A stretch of 64,000 nt of DNA from Danxiaibacter sp048498555 (GTDB lineage Bacteria > Bacteroidota > Bacteroidia > Chitinophagales > Chitinophagaceae). The stretch spans positions 806,001 to 870,000 of the forward strand of contig JBEHXT010000001.1 in assembly GCA_048498555.1 (NCBI GenBank). Reading direction: 5' to 3'. Every line of letters starts with the position of its first letter. Within the stretch, counting starts at the first letter, position 1. A program made the translations under genes and the position numbers. Shown here in pieces: positions 44,537 through 53,459 of this stretch. A model generated the notes under the pieces. It was not told where the DNA came from and ran no database searches. It was given only the letters and a program-made list of their open reading frames with translations.

Positions 44537-44571
44537 TTTTCAATTTTCCCTTTTCAATTGTCAATTAAAAA
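44537..44571. repeat. 7-nt period array at the beta-barrel gene stop
   Basis: Heptads TTTTCAA, TTTTCCC, TTTTCAA, TTGTCAA, TTAAAAA end one base from the stop codon at 44573. Confidence 0.7.
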
Positions 44572-44572
44572 A

Positions 44573-45199
44573 CTACTTTATCGGAAAATGTACACCTGCG
44601 GAGAAATCCAATGCGTTCATATTGCTATATCCATTTTTTGAGTATGGAACATAGTTGTAATTAACACCCAGCTGAAGGCCTGACCGGCTCCATTTGCTGA
44701 ACGGAATTTGAACGCCTGCTCCCGCCTGCGCCATAAAACTTACCGCATTATCTGCGCCGCCAAATTCACCGAGGTACTGTCTGAAATAAATCATATCAAC
44801 GCCGGCTCCAAATGAAACATAAGGTTGAATAAATGCCTTCTTATCGCCCATCGGGTTATACATCACTTTACCCAATAAAGGCACGGTTTGTATTGAGTTG
44901 CTAAGCACTGCGGATACATCCTGGCCATCGCCATGATAAATTGTTCGCGGGTATTTCTGATAGTAATCCTGGAAACCGGTATAGAACCCTACATTCAGTT
45001 TATCGCTCAACCCGAATCTTATATCACCTGTGAAACCTCTAGCAGAACCATCACTGATCAAATCATTTTTAAATCCTCCCAGCGGCATGCTGTAATTGTA
45101 ATTCAAATCCATTTTTACTTCACCTTTCTGAGCGTTTACAATCGAAAAAATAAACAGCAGCGGAATATGTATAATTGCTAATTGCAAGACCTTTTTCAT
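44573..45199 (-). CDS. Outer-membrane beta-barrel protein
   Basis: Predicted small beta-barrel of 208 residues with signal peptide KVLQLAIIHIPLLFIFSIVNAQ. Alternating polar/hydrophobic strands fit an 8-stranded barrel: MDLNYNYSMPLGGF, FTGDIRFGLSDKLNVGFYTGF, FIQPYVSFGAGVDMIYF, VSFMAQAGAGVQIPF, GLQLGVNYNYVPY and a C-terminal ALDFSAGVHFPIK. It resembles the outer membrane beta-barrel (OMP_b-brl/OmpW-like) families. It follows the DUF4136 lipoprotein gene by 14 bases and is probably cotranscribed with it. Confidence 0.82.
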   Translation of the reverse strand: MKKVLQLAIIHIPLLFIFSIVNAQKGEVKMDLNYNYSMPLGGFKNDLISDGSARGFTGDIRFGLSDKLNVGFYTGFQDYYQKYPRTIYHGDGQDVSAVLSNSIQTVPLLGKVMYNPMGDKKAFIQPYVSFGAGVDMIYFRQYLGEFGGADNAVSFMAQAGAGVQIPFSKWSRSGLQLGVNYNYVPYSKNGYSNMNALDFSAGVHFPIK

Positions 45200-45213
45200 A
45201 ACTGGAGTTTTGA

Positions 45214-45849
45214 CTATTTATGTAAATAAGTGGACTGATCAAACAATGCCTTAACCTGGCTATCGGCAGTACTTGCATTGAAAATATCAGAGCCCCTGAT
45301 CAATCCGTTCCATATCAGATTGATCTTGTCTTTATTAGTGGCTACGTTCTTCAAATCAAGCATATCAACCGACAATGCGCCTTCGGTTACAGAATAAACT
45401 GAATATGCATAAAATGGCATACCATAGCCAAAACCTCCATATCCCCAATAATAAGGATCCCAGTAACCACCGTAATAACTCCAGTAATCCGGATAGCTAA
45501 TTACACCAGTACTTGTTTGATAAATTCTCGAAACATTCAGGCCAAGGTCCGGTTTCTGGCCTTTATCAACCAATGTATATCCCGCAGCCTTCATGTATTT
45601 TGTTACAGACGTAATAAACGCCTGGTCAACTGTATTGAGGCTTTTCGCCGCCGATGAATTATCAATAACAGCAACAGAATCGGCAATACTAAAGGTGGAG
45701 TAATTGGAGAAGTTCACAGTAGAGTCGTAGTTGGTTATATAAATCCGTGACTCTTCATTTGTGAGATGATTCAATGGTTCTTTGGTACAACCTGTAATGA
45801 GCAACCCCGCCACTATAACAGCAGAGAGCAGAAACGATACTTTTCTCAT
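45214..45849 (-). CDS. DUF4136 lipoprotein with Tyr/Gly-rich insert
   Basis: Lipoprotein of 211 residues with signal MRKVSFLLSAVIVAGLLITGC (lipobox ITGC). DUF4136 features: NFSNYSTFSIADSVAVID near the N terminus, KYMKAAGYTLVDKGQKPDLGLNVSRIYQ in the centre and EGALSVDMLDLKNVATNKDKINLIWNGLIRG near the C terminus. Residues about 123-145 form an aromatic insert (WSYYGGYWDPYYWGYGGFGYG) that is common in this family and may bind outer-membrane or sugar surfaces. It is the second DUF4136 of the window and lies 14 bases upstream of the beta-barrel gene. Confidence 0.87.
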   Translation of the reverse strand: MRKVSFLLSAVIVAGLLITGCTKEPLNHLTNEESRIYITNYDSTVNFSNYSTFSIADSVAVIDNSSAAKSLNTVDQAFITSVTKYMKAAGYTLVDKGQKPDLGLNVSRIYQTSTGVISYPDYWSYYGGYWDPYYWGYGGFGYGMPFYAYSVYSVTEGALSVDMLDLKNVATNKDKINLIWNGLIRGSDIFNASTADSQVKALFDQSTYLHK

Positions 45850-46046
45850 GTTCTTGTTATTTCATGTTAACGATAATCAACATGCATTAGAACGAAAAAC
45901 ATGGGCATGCGTTTGTTCCACAACACAGTTTTACAAATACTTTATAGGAGTTGTTAAACTCTGACTAAAGTAACTTCTTCATACAATTTCGCCCGATAAG
46001 TATCTCTTTTTAAAAAAAAAACGACTGATCAATATTGGTGCAACGC

Positions 46047-46067
46047 TTTTTGACTTTTTACTTTTAA
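46047..46067. repeat. 7-nt period array after the PKD gene
   Basis: Heptads TTTTTGA, CTTTTTA, CTTTTAA end 8 bases from the stop codon at 46076. Confidence 0.5.
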
Positions 46068-46075
46068 TCATAGTA

Positions 46076-49000
46076 TTATCGAATTAACACCACCGTTCCC
46101 CTGTATGTAAAAACCTCTCCTGTAGCGCAAATAATTTCTGCAGCATACACATAGGTTCCCATAGGCAGTGGCATATTATTCTTTGTTCCATCCCAGCCGC
46201 CATAACGATCATCCAACGTAAAATTATTCTTCTCAAAAACAACCGATCCCCATCTTTCATAAATCACCAAATGTTTAATGAGTTTAATGCCTTTTCCTCT
46301 TACATTAAAACGGTCATTCCGGTTATCGCCATTAGGTGTAAAGCTTGTAGGAAATAGCACCAGCCCTTCGTTGCAAATAACTTTGATGTTTACTGTATCT
46401 TTTGCAGAACATCCATATTGCGTTGAGACTGTGACAATATATGATGTTGCAAGATTGGGAGTTGCTTCGGGCGCTGAACAATTATTACATGAAAGATACT
46501 GAGAAGGTTGCCACTGCCATTTAACCACATCATTACTTGTACTTGTTTGCAGTATAATTGAAGAGCCCGCAATAAGCGACATATCCGGAATAGTTGTTAC
46601 TGTAGGCAACGGCTCCACGTTCAATAACACATTGACCTTATCTTCAAAACAATTCATCTCATCGTGGCCGGTTACGCTGTAAATACCTGTTTGAGTTGTC
46701 TTCACAACAGGGTCTGCACTGGTCAAGGAACTTAGTCCGTTACCACTCCATGTATAGTTGCTTGCGCCGGTTACGTGCAACTGAATACTTTCCCCTTCGC
46801 AAACATGCACCTGTGGTGTAGTACTTATTTTAAACGGTTGAATAACTTTAACCGTTATTGAATCTGTTGCAACACAGCCAAAAGCATTCTTCACATCCAC
46901 TGCATAATTGGTAGTTATCTGAGGAGACGCTATTGGCGAGGCACTTTGAAGATCACTCAGCCCTGTTGCTGCATGCCAGTTATATGCTACACCGTCATGT
47001 GCCGTAAGCTGAACGTTGTTGCCTAAACATATAGCTGGCTGAGATGGCTGGATGTTGATCAATGGCCTTGCGTGAACACTTACTTGTGTGGACGTTGTAT
47101 CCAGGCATCCTTCGTTGTTCACTACAAGCAGCACATTGTAATTACGTGCTTCATTAAACAACTGTTGGGCAGGGTTTTGTAACGTAGAATGAATGCCATT
47201 GTCGAAGTTCCATTCCCACGTTACTTTATCTATTGTTGGTATATCAGATGTAAATGTTCCATATTCATTTTTACACAAATCGGAAGGCCCGCCCACTGTT
47301 CCATGGACACGCGATTTTACAGACACCACTTTGCTATCTTCAGCTATACAGCCATAGGATGACGTTGCTTTTACAGTTACGGTGAAGTCGCCTACATTTT
47401 TGTACAAAAAGAACGGAGATTCTTGTGAAGAAATATCGGAAGCCTGCGTGCTGAATTGCCAGCTATATTGCAGGGGCTGTTGCATGTCATTCTTTGCAAT
47501 ACTATACACTTCCGGTTGGAATGAAGCAATTCCATTTACACAAATAACCGGAGGTTCTGCTTTGATAGATATATGTAATGTGTCGATCACTATTTTCTCT
47601 TCAAGGAAATAAGAAAACGAACAACCTTCATCATTCTTCACAATCAATGCCGGAGTATAAACGCCTGGTGACAAGTACTGATGCTTAGCTGAAGTTTCCT
47701 GAGCATCAAGTAGCGTTCCATCGCCAAAATCCCACGTAAAATGCGTTGTATTTTCCGCCTGTGCGCTTAACGTTACTTCTTCTGCACGGCAGCCATATAG
47801 TTTATCTGATGATAACGTTGCATAAGGGCCATTAATAATAATATAATCAAAACTTGAATCAACAAGGCCGTTCTCATAATAACCATAAATAGTCACCTTG
47901 TATTTACCTGGCTTTTGATATGTATGACTGGCAAAATTTAAGTTATCGGCAGTACTTCCATCACCAAAATCCCATGATACTTTGGGCGTATTTGCTGAGG
48001 TATTGGAAAAACTTGCGAGCACCGGCGGACAGCCACTGTTGTTAATGTTAGTTGTTGTATAGCTATAGGAAAGATTGACATTCTTTACCAATAAAACCTG
48101 AGCTGCAGTATCTATGCATTGTCCATTGGCTGAAGCGGCAATTAGCTTAACGGTATCCACTCCGGATTTAGCATAGGAATGATAGCCGTTATAATCATTT
48201 GAAGAGTTTCCATCTCCATAATGCCAGGTATAATTTGCAGAGTAATCACCCCAACTATAGTTACTGAAGTAAACGGGATTATCCGGAGAAACGGGATTTT
48301 GAGAAATACTGAAATTGGCTTTAGGACCAGTGACCGATAACGATTGATTCAAATATATTTCATCGCTACAGCCATTTACGTCCGTTACTTTTAGTGACGG
48401 ATAGTATGAACCGGGATCTGCATATTTATGACTGAACAATTTGTTCGTGCTGAAAACATCCGTTTGATTATCTCCATAATTCCATTGCCACTGGCTGATT
48501 GCTGCGCTGCTTTTTCCGGTAGACCGATCAATAAATTCTATTGGTTCTTTAAAACAAACCTGGTTGTTTTTTACTTCAAAATCCGCCTTTGGGCCACTGA
48601 TCTTTACCGACGCGAAATTGGATGTATCAGAACATCCGAAATAACTTGAAATTGTGATAATACGGAATCCTGATTTATCAGCATTAAACTTAGACATTTG
48701 GAGTTTCATGGGTAATGTATAATCCGGGTTCATATATTGGCTATTTCCAAGAAATTCATCTCCATCGGAATATTCTACCTTTTGCACGCCATACTGACTG
48801 AAGTAATACGGAAATTCATATGGGTTTTGTTCCAAATTAGAAACAATAACACTAAGGGTATCATTTGCACAGAAAGAAGTTCTGTTAGGGGTTAGCACTG
48901 GCTGCTGCTTTTTTAGCACGTACACAGGTGTGCTAACAGAAAGGGAACACTTATCATTGGTAGTTGTAAGGACTACATTATACTTTCCTGATTTTGCATA

Positions 49001-51016
49001 ATTATGGGCAATATCGTTTTGTTTTGAGGAATAAGCTACGGGCGCTGTACCATCACCAAAATCCCAACTCCAGGTTTGTGCACCAACGGAACTTTCATTA
49101 AATACTACTTTTCCTCTGTCTCCCTCACAAATATTTACCGCGCTCTGTACCTGCGGGAAAGGAGGCAATACTGTAATAAATGCCGGTTTGGTAAGAGAGT
49201 TGGTACAGCCCGGATTGTTAACTGTTACCGTTACATCATATATACCTGCCGTAGGGTAAGTCATACTCGGAATTGCGGATGGCTGCACACTGGTTATTAA
49301 TCCCATACCGAAATCTGCAAAGATCGAAGTAGCCGTTGACGTCAATCCCGTTACGTTCAAATCTACCGGCTGGTTACCACAAATTGTGGTAGACTTTACT
49401 GTAAAATCAAAAACAGGTTTTTCAAAAACGTCGAGAACGTATGTTGCGTCTCCCTTGCAGCCGTTTGGCGTGGTGTAATTCAGATTTACAGTGTATCTGC
49501 CACTCTTGGTATATTTATGAACAGGCTCCATATCTGTTGATGTAGCACCGTCACCAAAATCCCACAAATAATCTTTCATTACGGTGTTAGTAAATGTATT
49601 AGGATAGAAGGTAACAGGAGCGGCAACGCATGTACTGCCACTGGTAAATATGGTAGATGTTATAGAGACGATTTGCTTTTGCACAAGCAGGTATTTATAG
49701 CCGGTTGCGGTGCATCCATCCGCATTGGTAACACGTAATGTGATGGCATAGTTTCCCTCACCAGTGTAAGTATACGATGCAGACTGCGTGAAAGCTGCAG
49801 GTACCATATCTCCGTACGTACGAAAATCCCACTCCCACTTTACAACATCTTTAGAATTGTCTTTGAAGTTAATTGTCGCAGGCGCACCACAATTACCCTT
49901 GTCGTCAATTTCAAAGTCAGGAGTTTGCGGAACTGCCTTTACTGTAAAGGTTTTCGATTTAGTATCAACGCATGATCCGTAAGTTTTTGTAAGGCTTATT
50001 GTATGGCTGCCCGGTGAAGAAAAAAAGCCGGTGTAATAATCGTATGAGTATTGGTCCTGCCCGTCAAGTTTCCAGATAGTGCTGTTTGCAGCAGTAGCGC
50101 TAACATCCGTAAACGTAATATAGTTGTTGGCGCAAGTGAGCTCCGGCACGTTAAAATCAGTTGTAAAATTAGCCACATTAATTGTTACCGGCTCCGATAC
50201 AGCCGGTGTGCACCCTTCACTGCTTTTTACTTTGAGGCTCACATTGTAAACCCCTTTTTTTCCGAAAACATGAGAGGGCGTTTTAGCTACATCCGTTTTA
50301 CCATCACCGAAATCCCATTCGTAAGATAAAGTGCCTGGCCCCGTGCTGCTATTAGTGACAGCCAGCGCATCTGACTCTTTACACAAAGTAGTTGAAGCCG
50401 GCGCAAATGATGCGTTAATAGCCGGCAACACGTTTATCTTCACGGATGAAGGATCACTGGACGCGATACAACCATTGCTGTTTACCACCGTTAACGCAGG
50501 CAAGGCATTTTGTGAAATAGTATAGGTATGAGGTATTTGTGAATAGCTATCGCCTTTGTCCGTGGCTCCGTCACCAAAATCCCAAAAATAGCTTCCAATG
50601 GTTCCATCACCGGCTGATGAAGTACTTGTAAAATTCACCACTAAGGGTGAGCATCCTTTTATAACATCTGCCTTAAAACTAACCACCGGTTTCTTGAACA
50701 CAGTAATGGTCATTGTTTTTGTATCGGATTTGCCATTGTCCATCACCGTAAGCTTTACGGTGTACGTCTGCTCGGTTTTGTAGGTTGCGCCTACATCCTT
50801 TAAGGTAGAAGTATTACCGTTTACGCCAAGGTCCCATTTGTAAGTAGCAGAAGGCGATACACCTGTTGACTTGTTGGTAAACTTAACAGTAAGTGGCGAA
50901 CAGCCCGAGGGATTGTCTGCAGTAAAATCTGCCTTTTGGGCACTTGAGTTATTTGCATATAATAGCAATAGAAGCAAGGAAACAATACAGCGAAGCAGCC
51001 GGGATACGTATATCAT
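46076..51016 (-). CDS. Giant PKD-repeat surface protein with gliding-motility/T9SS C-terminal domain
   Basis: Secreted or surface-anchored protein of 1646 residues. After a signal peptide (LLRCIVSLLLLLLYANNSSAQ) it consists of more than a dozen PKD-type beta-sandwich repeats with the hallmarks YxWDFGDG and HxYxxPGxY (for example SYFWDFGDGATD, WHYGDGNSSNDYNGYHSY, FTWDFGDGTLLDA), many starting with a GC[SP]P stretch that suggests disulfides. The last 95 residues are the gliding-motility-associated C-terminal domain: LFPTSFTPNGDNRNDRFNV and VIYERWGSVVFEKN, ending GTYVYAAEI and TYRGTVVLIR. This domain directs export by the type IX secretion system. The likely role is an adhesin or matrix protein. 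Confidence 0.95.
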   Translation of the reverse strand: MIYVSRLLRCIVSLLLLLLYANNSSAQKADFTADNPSGCSPLTVKFTNKSTGVSPSATYKWDLGVNGNTSTLKDVGATYKTEQTYTVKLTVMDNGKSDTKTMTITVFKKPVVSFKADVIKGCSPLVVNFTSTSSAGDGTIGSYFWDFGDGATDKGDSYSQIPHTYTISQNALPALTVVNSNGCIASSDPSSVKINVLPAINASFAPASTTLCKESDALAVTNSSTGPGTLSYEWDFGDGKTDVAKTPSHVFGKKGVYNVSLKVKSSEGCTPAVSEPVTINVANFTTDFNVPELTCANNYITFTDVSATAANSTIWKLDGQDQYSYDYYTGFFSSPGSHTISLTKTYGSCVDTKSKTFTVKAVPQTPDFEIDDKGNCGAPATINFKDNSKDVVKWEWDFRTYGDMVPAAFTQSASYTYTGEGNYAITLRVTNADGCTATGYKYLLVQKQIVSITSTIFTSGSTCVAAPVTFYPNTFTNTVMKDYLWDFGDGATSTDMEPVHKYTKSGRYTVNLNYTTPNGCKGDATYVLDVFEKPVFDFTVKSTTICGNQPVDLNVTGLTSTATSIFADFGMGLITSVQPSAIPSMTYPTAGIYDVTVTVNNPGCTNSLTKPAFITVLPPFPQVQSAVNICEGDRGKVVFNESSVGAQTWSWDFGDGTAPVAYSSKQNDIAHNYAKSGKYNVVLTTTNDKCSLSVSTPVYVLKKQQPVLTPNRTSFCANDTLSVIVSNLEQNPYEFPYYFSQYGVQKVEYSDGDEFLGNSQYMNPDYTLPMKLQMSKFNADKSGFRIITISSYFGCSDTSNFASVKISGPKADFEVKNNQVCFKEPIEFIDRSTGKSSAAISQWQWNYGDNQTDVFSTNKLFSHKYADPGSYYPSLKVTDVNGCSDEIYLNQSLSVTGPKANFSISQNPVSPDNPVYFSNYSWGDYSANYTWHYGDGNSSNDYNGYHSYAKSGVDTVKLIAASANGQCIDTAAQVLLVKNVNLSYSYTTTNINNSGCPPVLASFSNTSANTPKVSWDFGDGSTADNLNFASHTYQKPGKYKVTIYGYYENGLVDSSFDYIIINGPYATLSSDKLYGCRAEEVTLSAQAENTTHFTWDFGDGTLLDAQETSAKHQYLSPGVYTPALIVKNDEGCSFSYFLEEKIVIDTLHISIKAEPPVICVNGIASFQPEVYSIAKNDMQQPLQYSWQFSTQASDISSQESPFFLYKNVGDFTVTVKATSSYGCIAEDSKVVSVKSRVHGTVGGPSDLCKNEYGTFTSDIPTIDKVTWEWNFDNGIHSTLQNPAQQLFNEARNYNVLLVVNNEGCLDTTSTQVSVHARPLINIQPSQPAICLGNNVQLTAHDGVAYNWHAATGLSDLQSASPIASPQITTNYAVDVKNAFGCVATDSITVKVIQPFKISTTPQVHVCEGESIQLHVTGASNYTWSGNGLSSLTSADPVVKTTQTGIYSVTGHDEMNCFEDKVNVLLNVEPLPTVTTIPDMSLIAGSSIILQTSTSNDVVKWQWQPSQYLSCNNCSAPEATPNLATSYIVTVSTQYGCSAKDTVNIKVICNEGLVLFPTSFTPNGDNRNDRFNVRGKGIKLIKHLVIYERWGSVVFEKNNFTLDDRYGGWDGTKNNMPLPMGTYVYAAEIICATGEVFTYRGTVVLIR

Positions 51017-51276
51017 AAGGGGGTGTAGTAGTCAAGAGTTAAGCATTCAATTTTTGTTAGCTTTTTTAAAACCGTAGTGCACGGCATTTTTAATGTAAGC
51101 CATCGGACCTCATCTCTCACTTTTTCATTAAATATTGGATTTAAACAAACAGCAGCAATATTACAATTCCTATCAACACAAATGCAGGGTTCTGTAAATT
51201 TTAAGGTGGGTTCCGGGCAAAACAAAAGCGATCGCTTTTTACACGATCGCTTTCAACATTTTTAAACCGGTTGTTA

Positions 51277-51531
51277 CTAATCCTTTGCAACAGCGCCTTC
51301 AACAAGTACAGAAGCCTTATTGTTGAGTACCTCTACAAAGCCGCTTTGAATATAAAATTCAGCAAATTCATTTTTAGTCTTCAACACCTTTACAGTGCCT
51401 TTACCTAAAGCGCTTACAAGCGGCGCGTGCTTTTCCAGTACTTCAAATAAGCCATCTATTCCCGGAAGCTGTACACCATATACTTCTCCGCTAAACAACT
51501 TCTTTTCCGGTGTTAGTATCTCTAGAGTCAT
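51277..51531 (-). CDS. atpC: ATP synthase F1 epsilon subunit
   Basis: Central-stalk subunit of F1, 84 residues. Only the N-terminal beta-sandwich is present (MTLEILTPEKKLFSGEVYGVQLPGIDGLFEVLEKHAPLVSALGKG); the C-terminal helical hairpin that can inhibit ATP hydrolysis in E. coli (total about 138 residues) is absent, as is usual in Bacteroidota. It lies 99 bases after atpD with an inverted heptad array between them. The peripheral and membrane subunits are not in the window; atpG is at 57135. Confidence 0.95.
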   Translation of the reverse strand: MTLEILTPEKKLFSGEVYGVQLPGIDGLFEVLEKHAPLVSALGKGTVKVLKTKNEFAEFYIQSGFVEVLNNKASVLVEGAVAKD

Positions 51532-51533
51532 TT

Positions 51534-51582
51534 ATTTGAATTTGAGATTTGAAATTCGAAATTTGAAATTTAAAATTTCAGG
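51534..51582. repeat. 7-nt period array between atpD and atpC (left arm)
   Basis: Heptads ATTTGAA, TTTGAGA, TTTGAAA, TTCGAAA, TTTGAAA, TTTAAAA, TTTCAGG begin 2 bases upstream of the atpC ATG. AATTTGAGATTTGA (51539-51552) is the exact reverse complement of 51601-51614. Confidence 0.8.
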
Positions 51583-51595
51583 AACCGTCCCTGAT

Positions 51596-51623
51596 AAATC
51601 TCAAATCTCAAATTTCAAATAAA
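51596..51623. repeat. 7-nt period array after atpD (right arm)
   Basis: Heptads AAATCTC, AAATCTC, AAATTTC, AAATAAA end 7 bases from the atpD stop. It can form a long hairpin with 51534-51582 inside the atpDC message. Confidence 0.8.
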
Positions 51624-51630
51624 AAATTTA

Positions 51631-53136
51631 TTATCCCTGTGCCTGAGCCAACAGTTTCTTACCTTTTTCGATAGCATCTTCCAATGTACCAACCAGGTTG
51701 AATGCGGCTTCCGGATACTCATCTACTTCACCATCCATGATAGAATTAAAGCCACGGATTGTGTCCTCGATGCTTACAAATACACCTTTAAGGCCAGTGA
51801 ACTGTTCAGCAACGTGGAACGGCTGAGACAAGAAACGCTGTACTTTACGAGCGCGGGATACAGTTAATTTATCTTCTTCACTCAACTCATCCATACCAAG
51901 AATCGCGATGATATCCTGCAACTCTTTATAGCGCTGAAGGATCAACTTAACGCGGTCAGCAGTTTTGTAGTGGTTTTCACCAACAATAGCCGGCGTAAGG
52001 ATACGAGAAGTAGAATCCAACGGGTCAACCGCAGGATAGATACCTAAATCCGCAATCTTACGGCTTAATACCGTAGTTGCATCAAGGTGAGCAAATGTTG
52101 TTGCCGGAGCCGGATCAGTCAAGTCATCTGCAGGTACGTAAACAGCCTGTACAGATGTGATAGAACCATTCTTTGTAGAAGTGATTCTTTCTTGCATTAT
52201 ACCCATCTCAGTTGCCAGTGTTGGCTGGTAACCTACCGCAGAAGGCATACGGCCTAACAAGGCTGATACCTCAGAACCTGCCTGTGTAAAACGGAAGATA
52301 TTATCAACGAAGAACAGGATGTCTTTACCTTTTCCTTTGCCATCACCATCACGGAAGTATTCTGCGATAGTAAGACCGCTCAATGCCACACGTGCACGAG
52401 CTCCGGGAGGTTCGTTCATCTGTCCGAATACGAAAGTAGCTTTAGAGTCTTTCAAACCCTCAATATCCACACTATTCAGGTCCCATCCGCCTTCTTCCAT
52501 GCTGTGTTTGAACTTATCACCGTATTTCATGATACCAGCTTCGATCATTTCACGCAGCAGATCATTACCCTCACGTGTACGCTCACCCACACCGGCGAAT
52601 ACAGACAAACCACCATATCCTTTAGCGATGTTGTTGATCAGCTCCTGGATCAATACGGTTTTACCTACACCCGCACCACCAAACAAACCAATCTTACCAC
52701 CTTTTGCATAAGGCTCGATAAGGTCGATAACTTTAATACCTGTGAACAATACTTCTGTAGCAGTGCTCAGGTCTTCAAATTTTGGAGGAAGAGCGTGGAT
52801 TGGACGACCACCTGTTTTGTCCACAGCTGGTAAACCATCAATAGCGTCTCCGGTTACATTAAAAAGGCGTCCGTTAATTGCTTCACCAGTAGGCATTGTT
52901 ATCGCCTTACCGGTATCAATAACTTCCAGACCGCGAACAAGACCTTCAGTTCCATCCATTGCGATGGTACGTACACTGTCTTCACCTAAATGCTGCTGAA
53001 CTTCAAGAACCAGCTTCTCGCCATTCGCCTTTGTAAGCTCCAGCGCATTATAAATTTCAGGCAGTTGCTGATCGTTTGGAAAGTGAACGTCAACCACGGC
53101 ACCGATGATCTGTTTGATCTTACCTTTGTTAGCCAT
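51631..53136 (-). CDS. atpD: ATP synthase F1 beta subunit
   Basis: Catalytic subunit of F1 ATP synthase, 501 residues. The Walker A loop GGAGVGKT is at 153-160, the catalytic Glu follows in VGERTREGNDL, Walker B is in KDILFFVDNIFRF, and ALLGRMPSAVGYQPTLATEMG is the classical beta-subunit signature; the DELSEED loop appears as DELSEED in MDELSEEDKLTV. It is followed by atpC. A -7 box is seen at 53220-53227. atpD and atpC form their own transcription unit, apart from atpG 4 kb upstream, in line with the split atp operons of Bacteroidota. Confidence 0.98.
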   Translation of the reverse strand: MANKGKIKQIIGAVVDVHFPNDQQLPEIYNALELTKANGEKLVLEVQQHLGEDSVRTIAMDGTEGLVRGLEVIDTGKAITMPTGEAINGRLFNVTGDAIDGLPAVDKTGGRPIHALPPKFEDLSTATEVLFTGIKVIDLIEPYAKGGKIGLFGGAGVGKTVLIQELINNIAKGYGGLSVFAGVGERTREGNDLLREMIEAGIMKYGDKFKHSMEEGGWDLNSVDIEGLKDSKATFVFGQMNEPPGARARVALSGLTIAEYFRDGDGKGKGKDILFFVDNIFRFTQAGSEVSALLGRMPSAVGYQPTLATEMGIMQERITSTKNGSITSVQAVYVPADDLTDPAPATTFAHLDATTVLSRKIADLGIYPAVDPLDSTSRILTPAIVGENHYKTADRVKLILQRYKELQDIIAILGMDELSEEDKLTVSRARKVQRFLSQPFHVAEQFTGLKGVFVSIEDTIRGFNSIMDGEVDEYPEAAFNLVGTLEDAIEKGKKLLAQAQG

Positions 53137-53219
53137 ATATTATTGAAAGGTTTTGAATTTACTTCGTTGATTATCTGCAATTAACATGCACCACAAATAC
53201 CAACTCTCCATTTTGGCGG

Positions 53220-53227
53220 CAAAGGTA
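53220..53227 (-). promoter_or_regulatory. -7 box of atpDC
   Basis: On the minus strand the bases read TACCTTTG, an exact TAnnTTTG match followed by CCGCC, 84 bases before atpD. The -33 element is unclear. Confidence 0.5.
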
Positions 53228-53263
53228 AGGGTTTACAGCCGTAAAAGAGAAATTTCTATCGAA

Positions 53264-53298
53264 TTTGAGATTAGAAATTTAATATTTGAAATTATCAG
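53264..53298. repeat. 7-nt period array
   Basis: Heptads TTTGAGA, TTAGAAA, TTTAATA, TTTGAAA, TTATCAG; same vocabulary as the atpD-atpC spacer. Confidence 0.7.
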
Positions 53299-53343
53299 TT
53301 CCGGACTCGTCACATTATAAAAAATCATCCTGCAAAAAGCGTA

Positions 53344-53371
53344 TTTGAGATTTGAGGTCTGAGATTAACGG
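53344..53371. repeat. 7-nt period array (left arm)
   Basis: Heptads TTTGAGA, TTTGAGG, TCTGAGA, TTAACGG. TTTGAGATTTGAG (53344-53356) is the exact reverse complement of 53438-53450. Confidence 0.7.
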
Positions 53372-53425
53372 CTCAAGGCCTATCTCATTAAAATTCACCT
53401 CATTTTTTCAAACTAATCCACTTCG

Positions 53426-53453
53426 CCTCAATCAAATCTCAAATCTCAAATGC
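53426..53453. repeat. 7-nt period array after the MlaF gene (right arm)
   Basis: Heptads CCTCAAT, CAAATCT, CAAATCT, CAAATGC end 6 bases from the MlaF stop at 53460. Confidence 0.7.
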
Positions 53454-53459
53454 CCAATC

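Larger units (their letters stand above)
53137..53459. other. 323-nt intergenic region with promoter and three heptad arrays
   Basis: Spacer between the MlaF gene and atpD, both on the minus strand. It holds the atpD -7 box (53220-53227) and arrays at 53264-53298, 53344-53371 and 53426-53453. No gene is seen. Confidence 0.6.
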
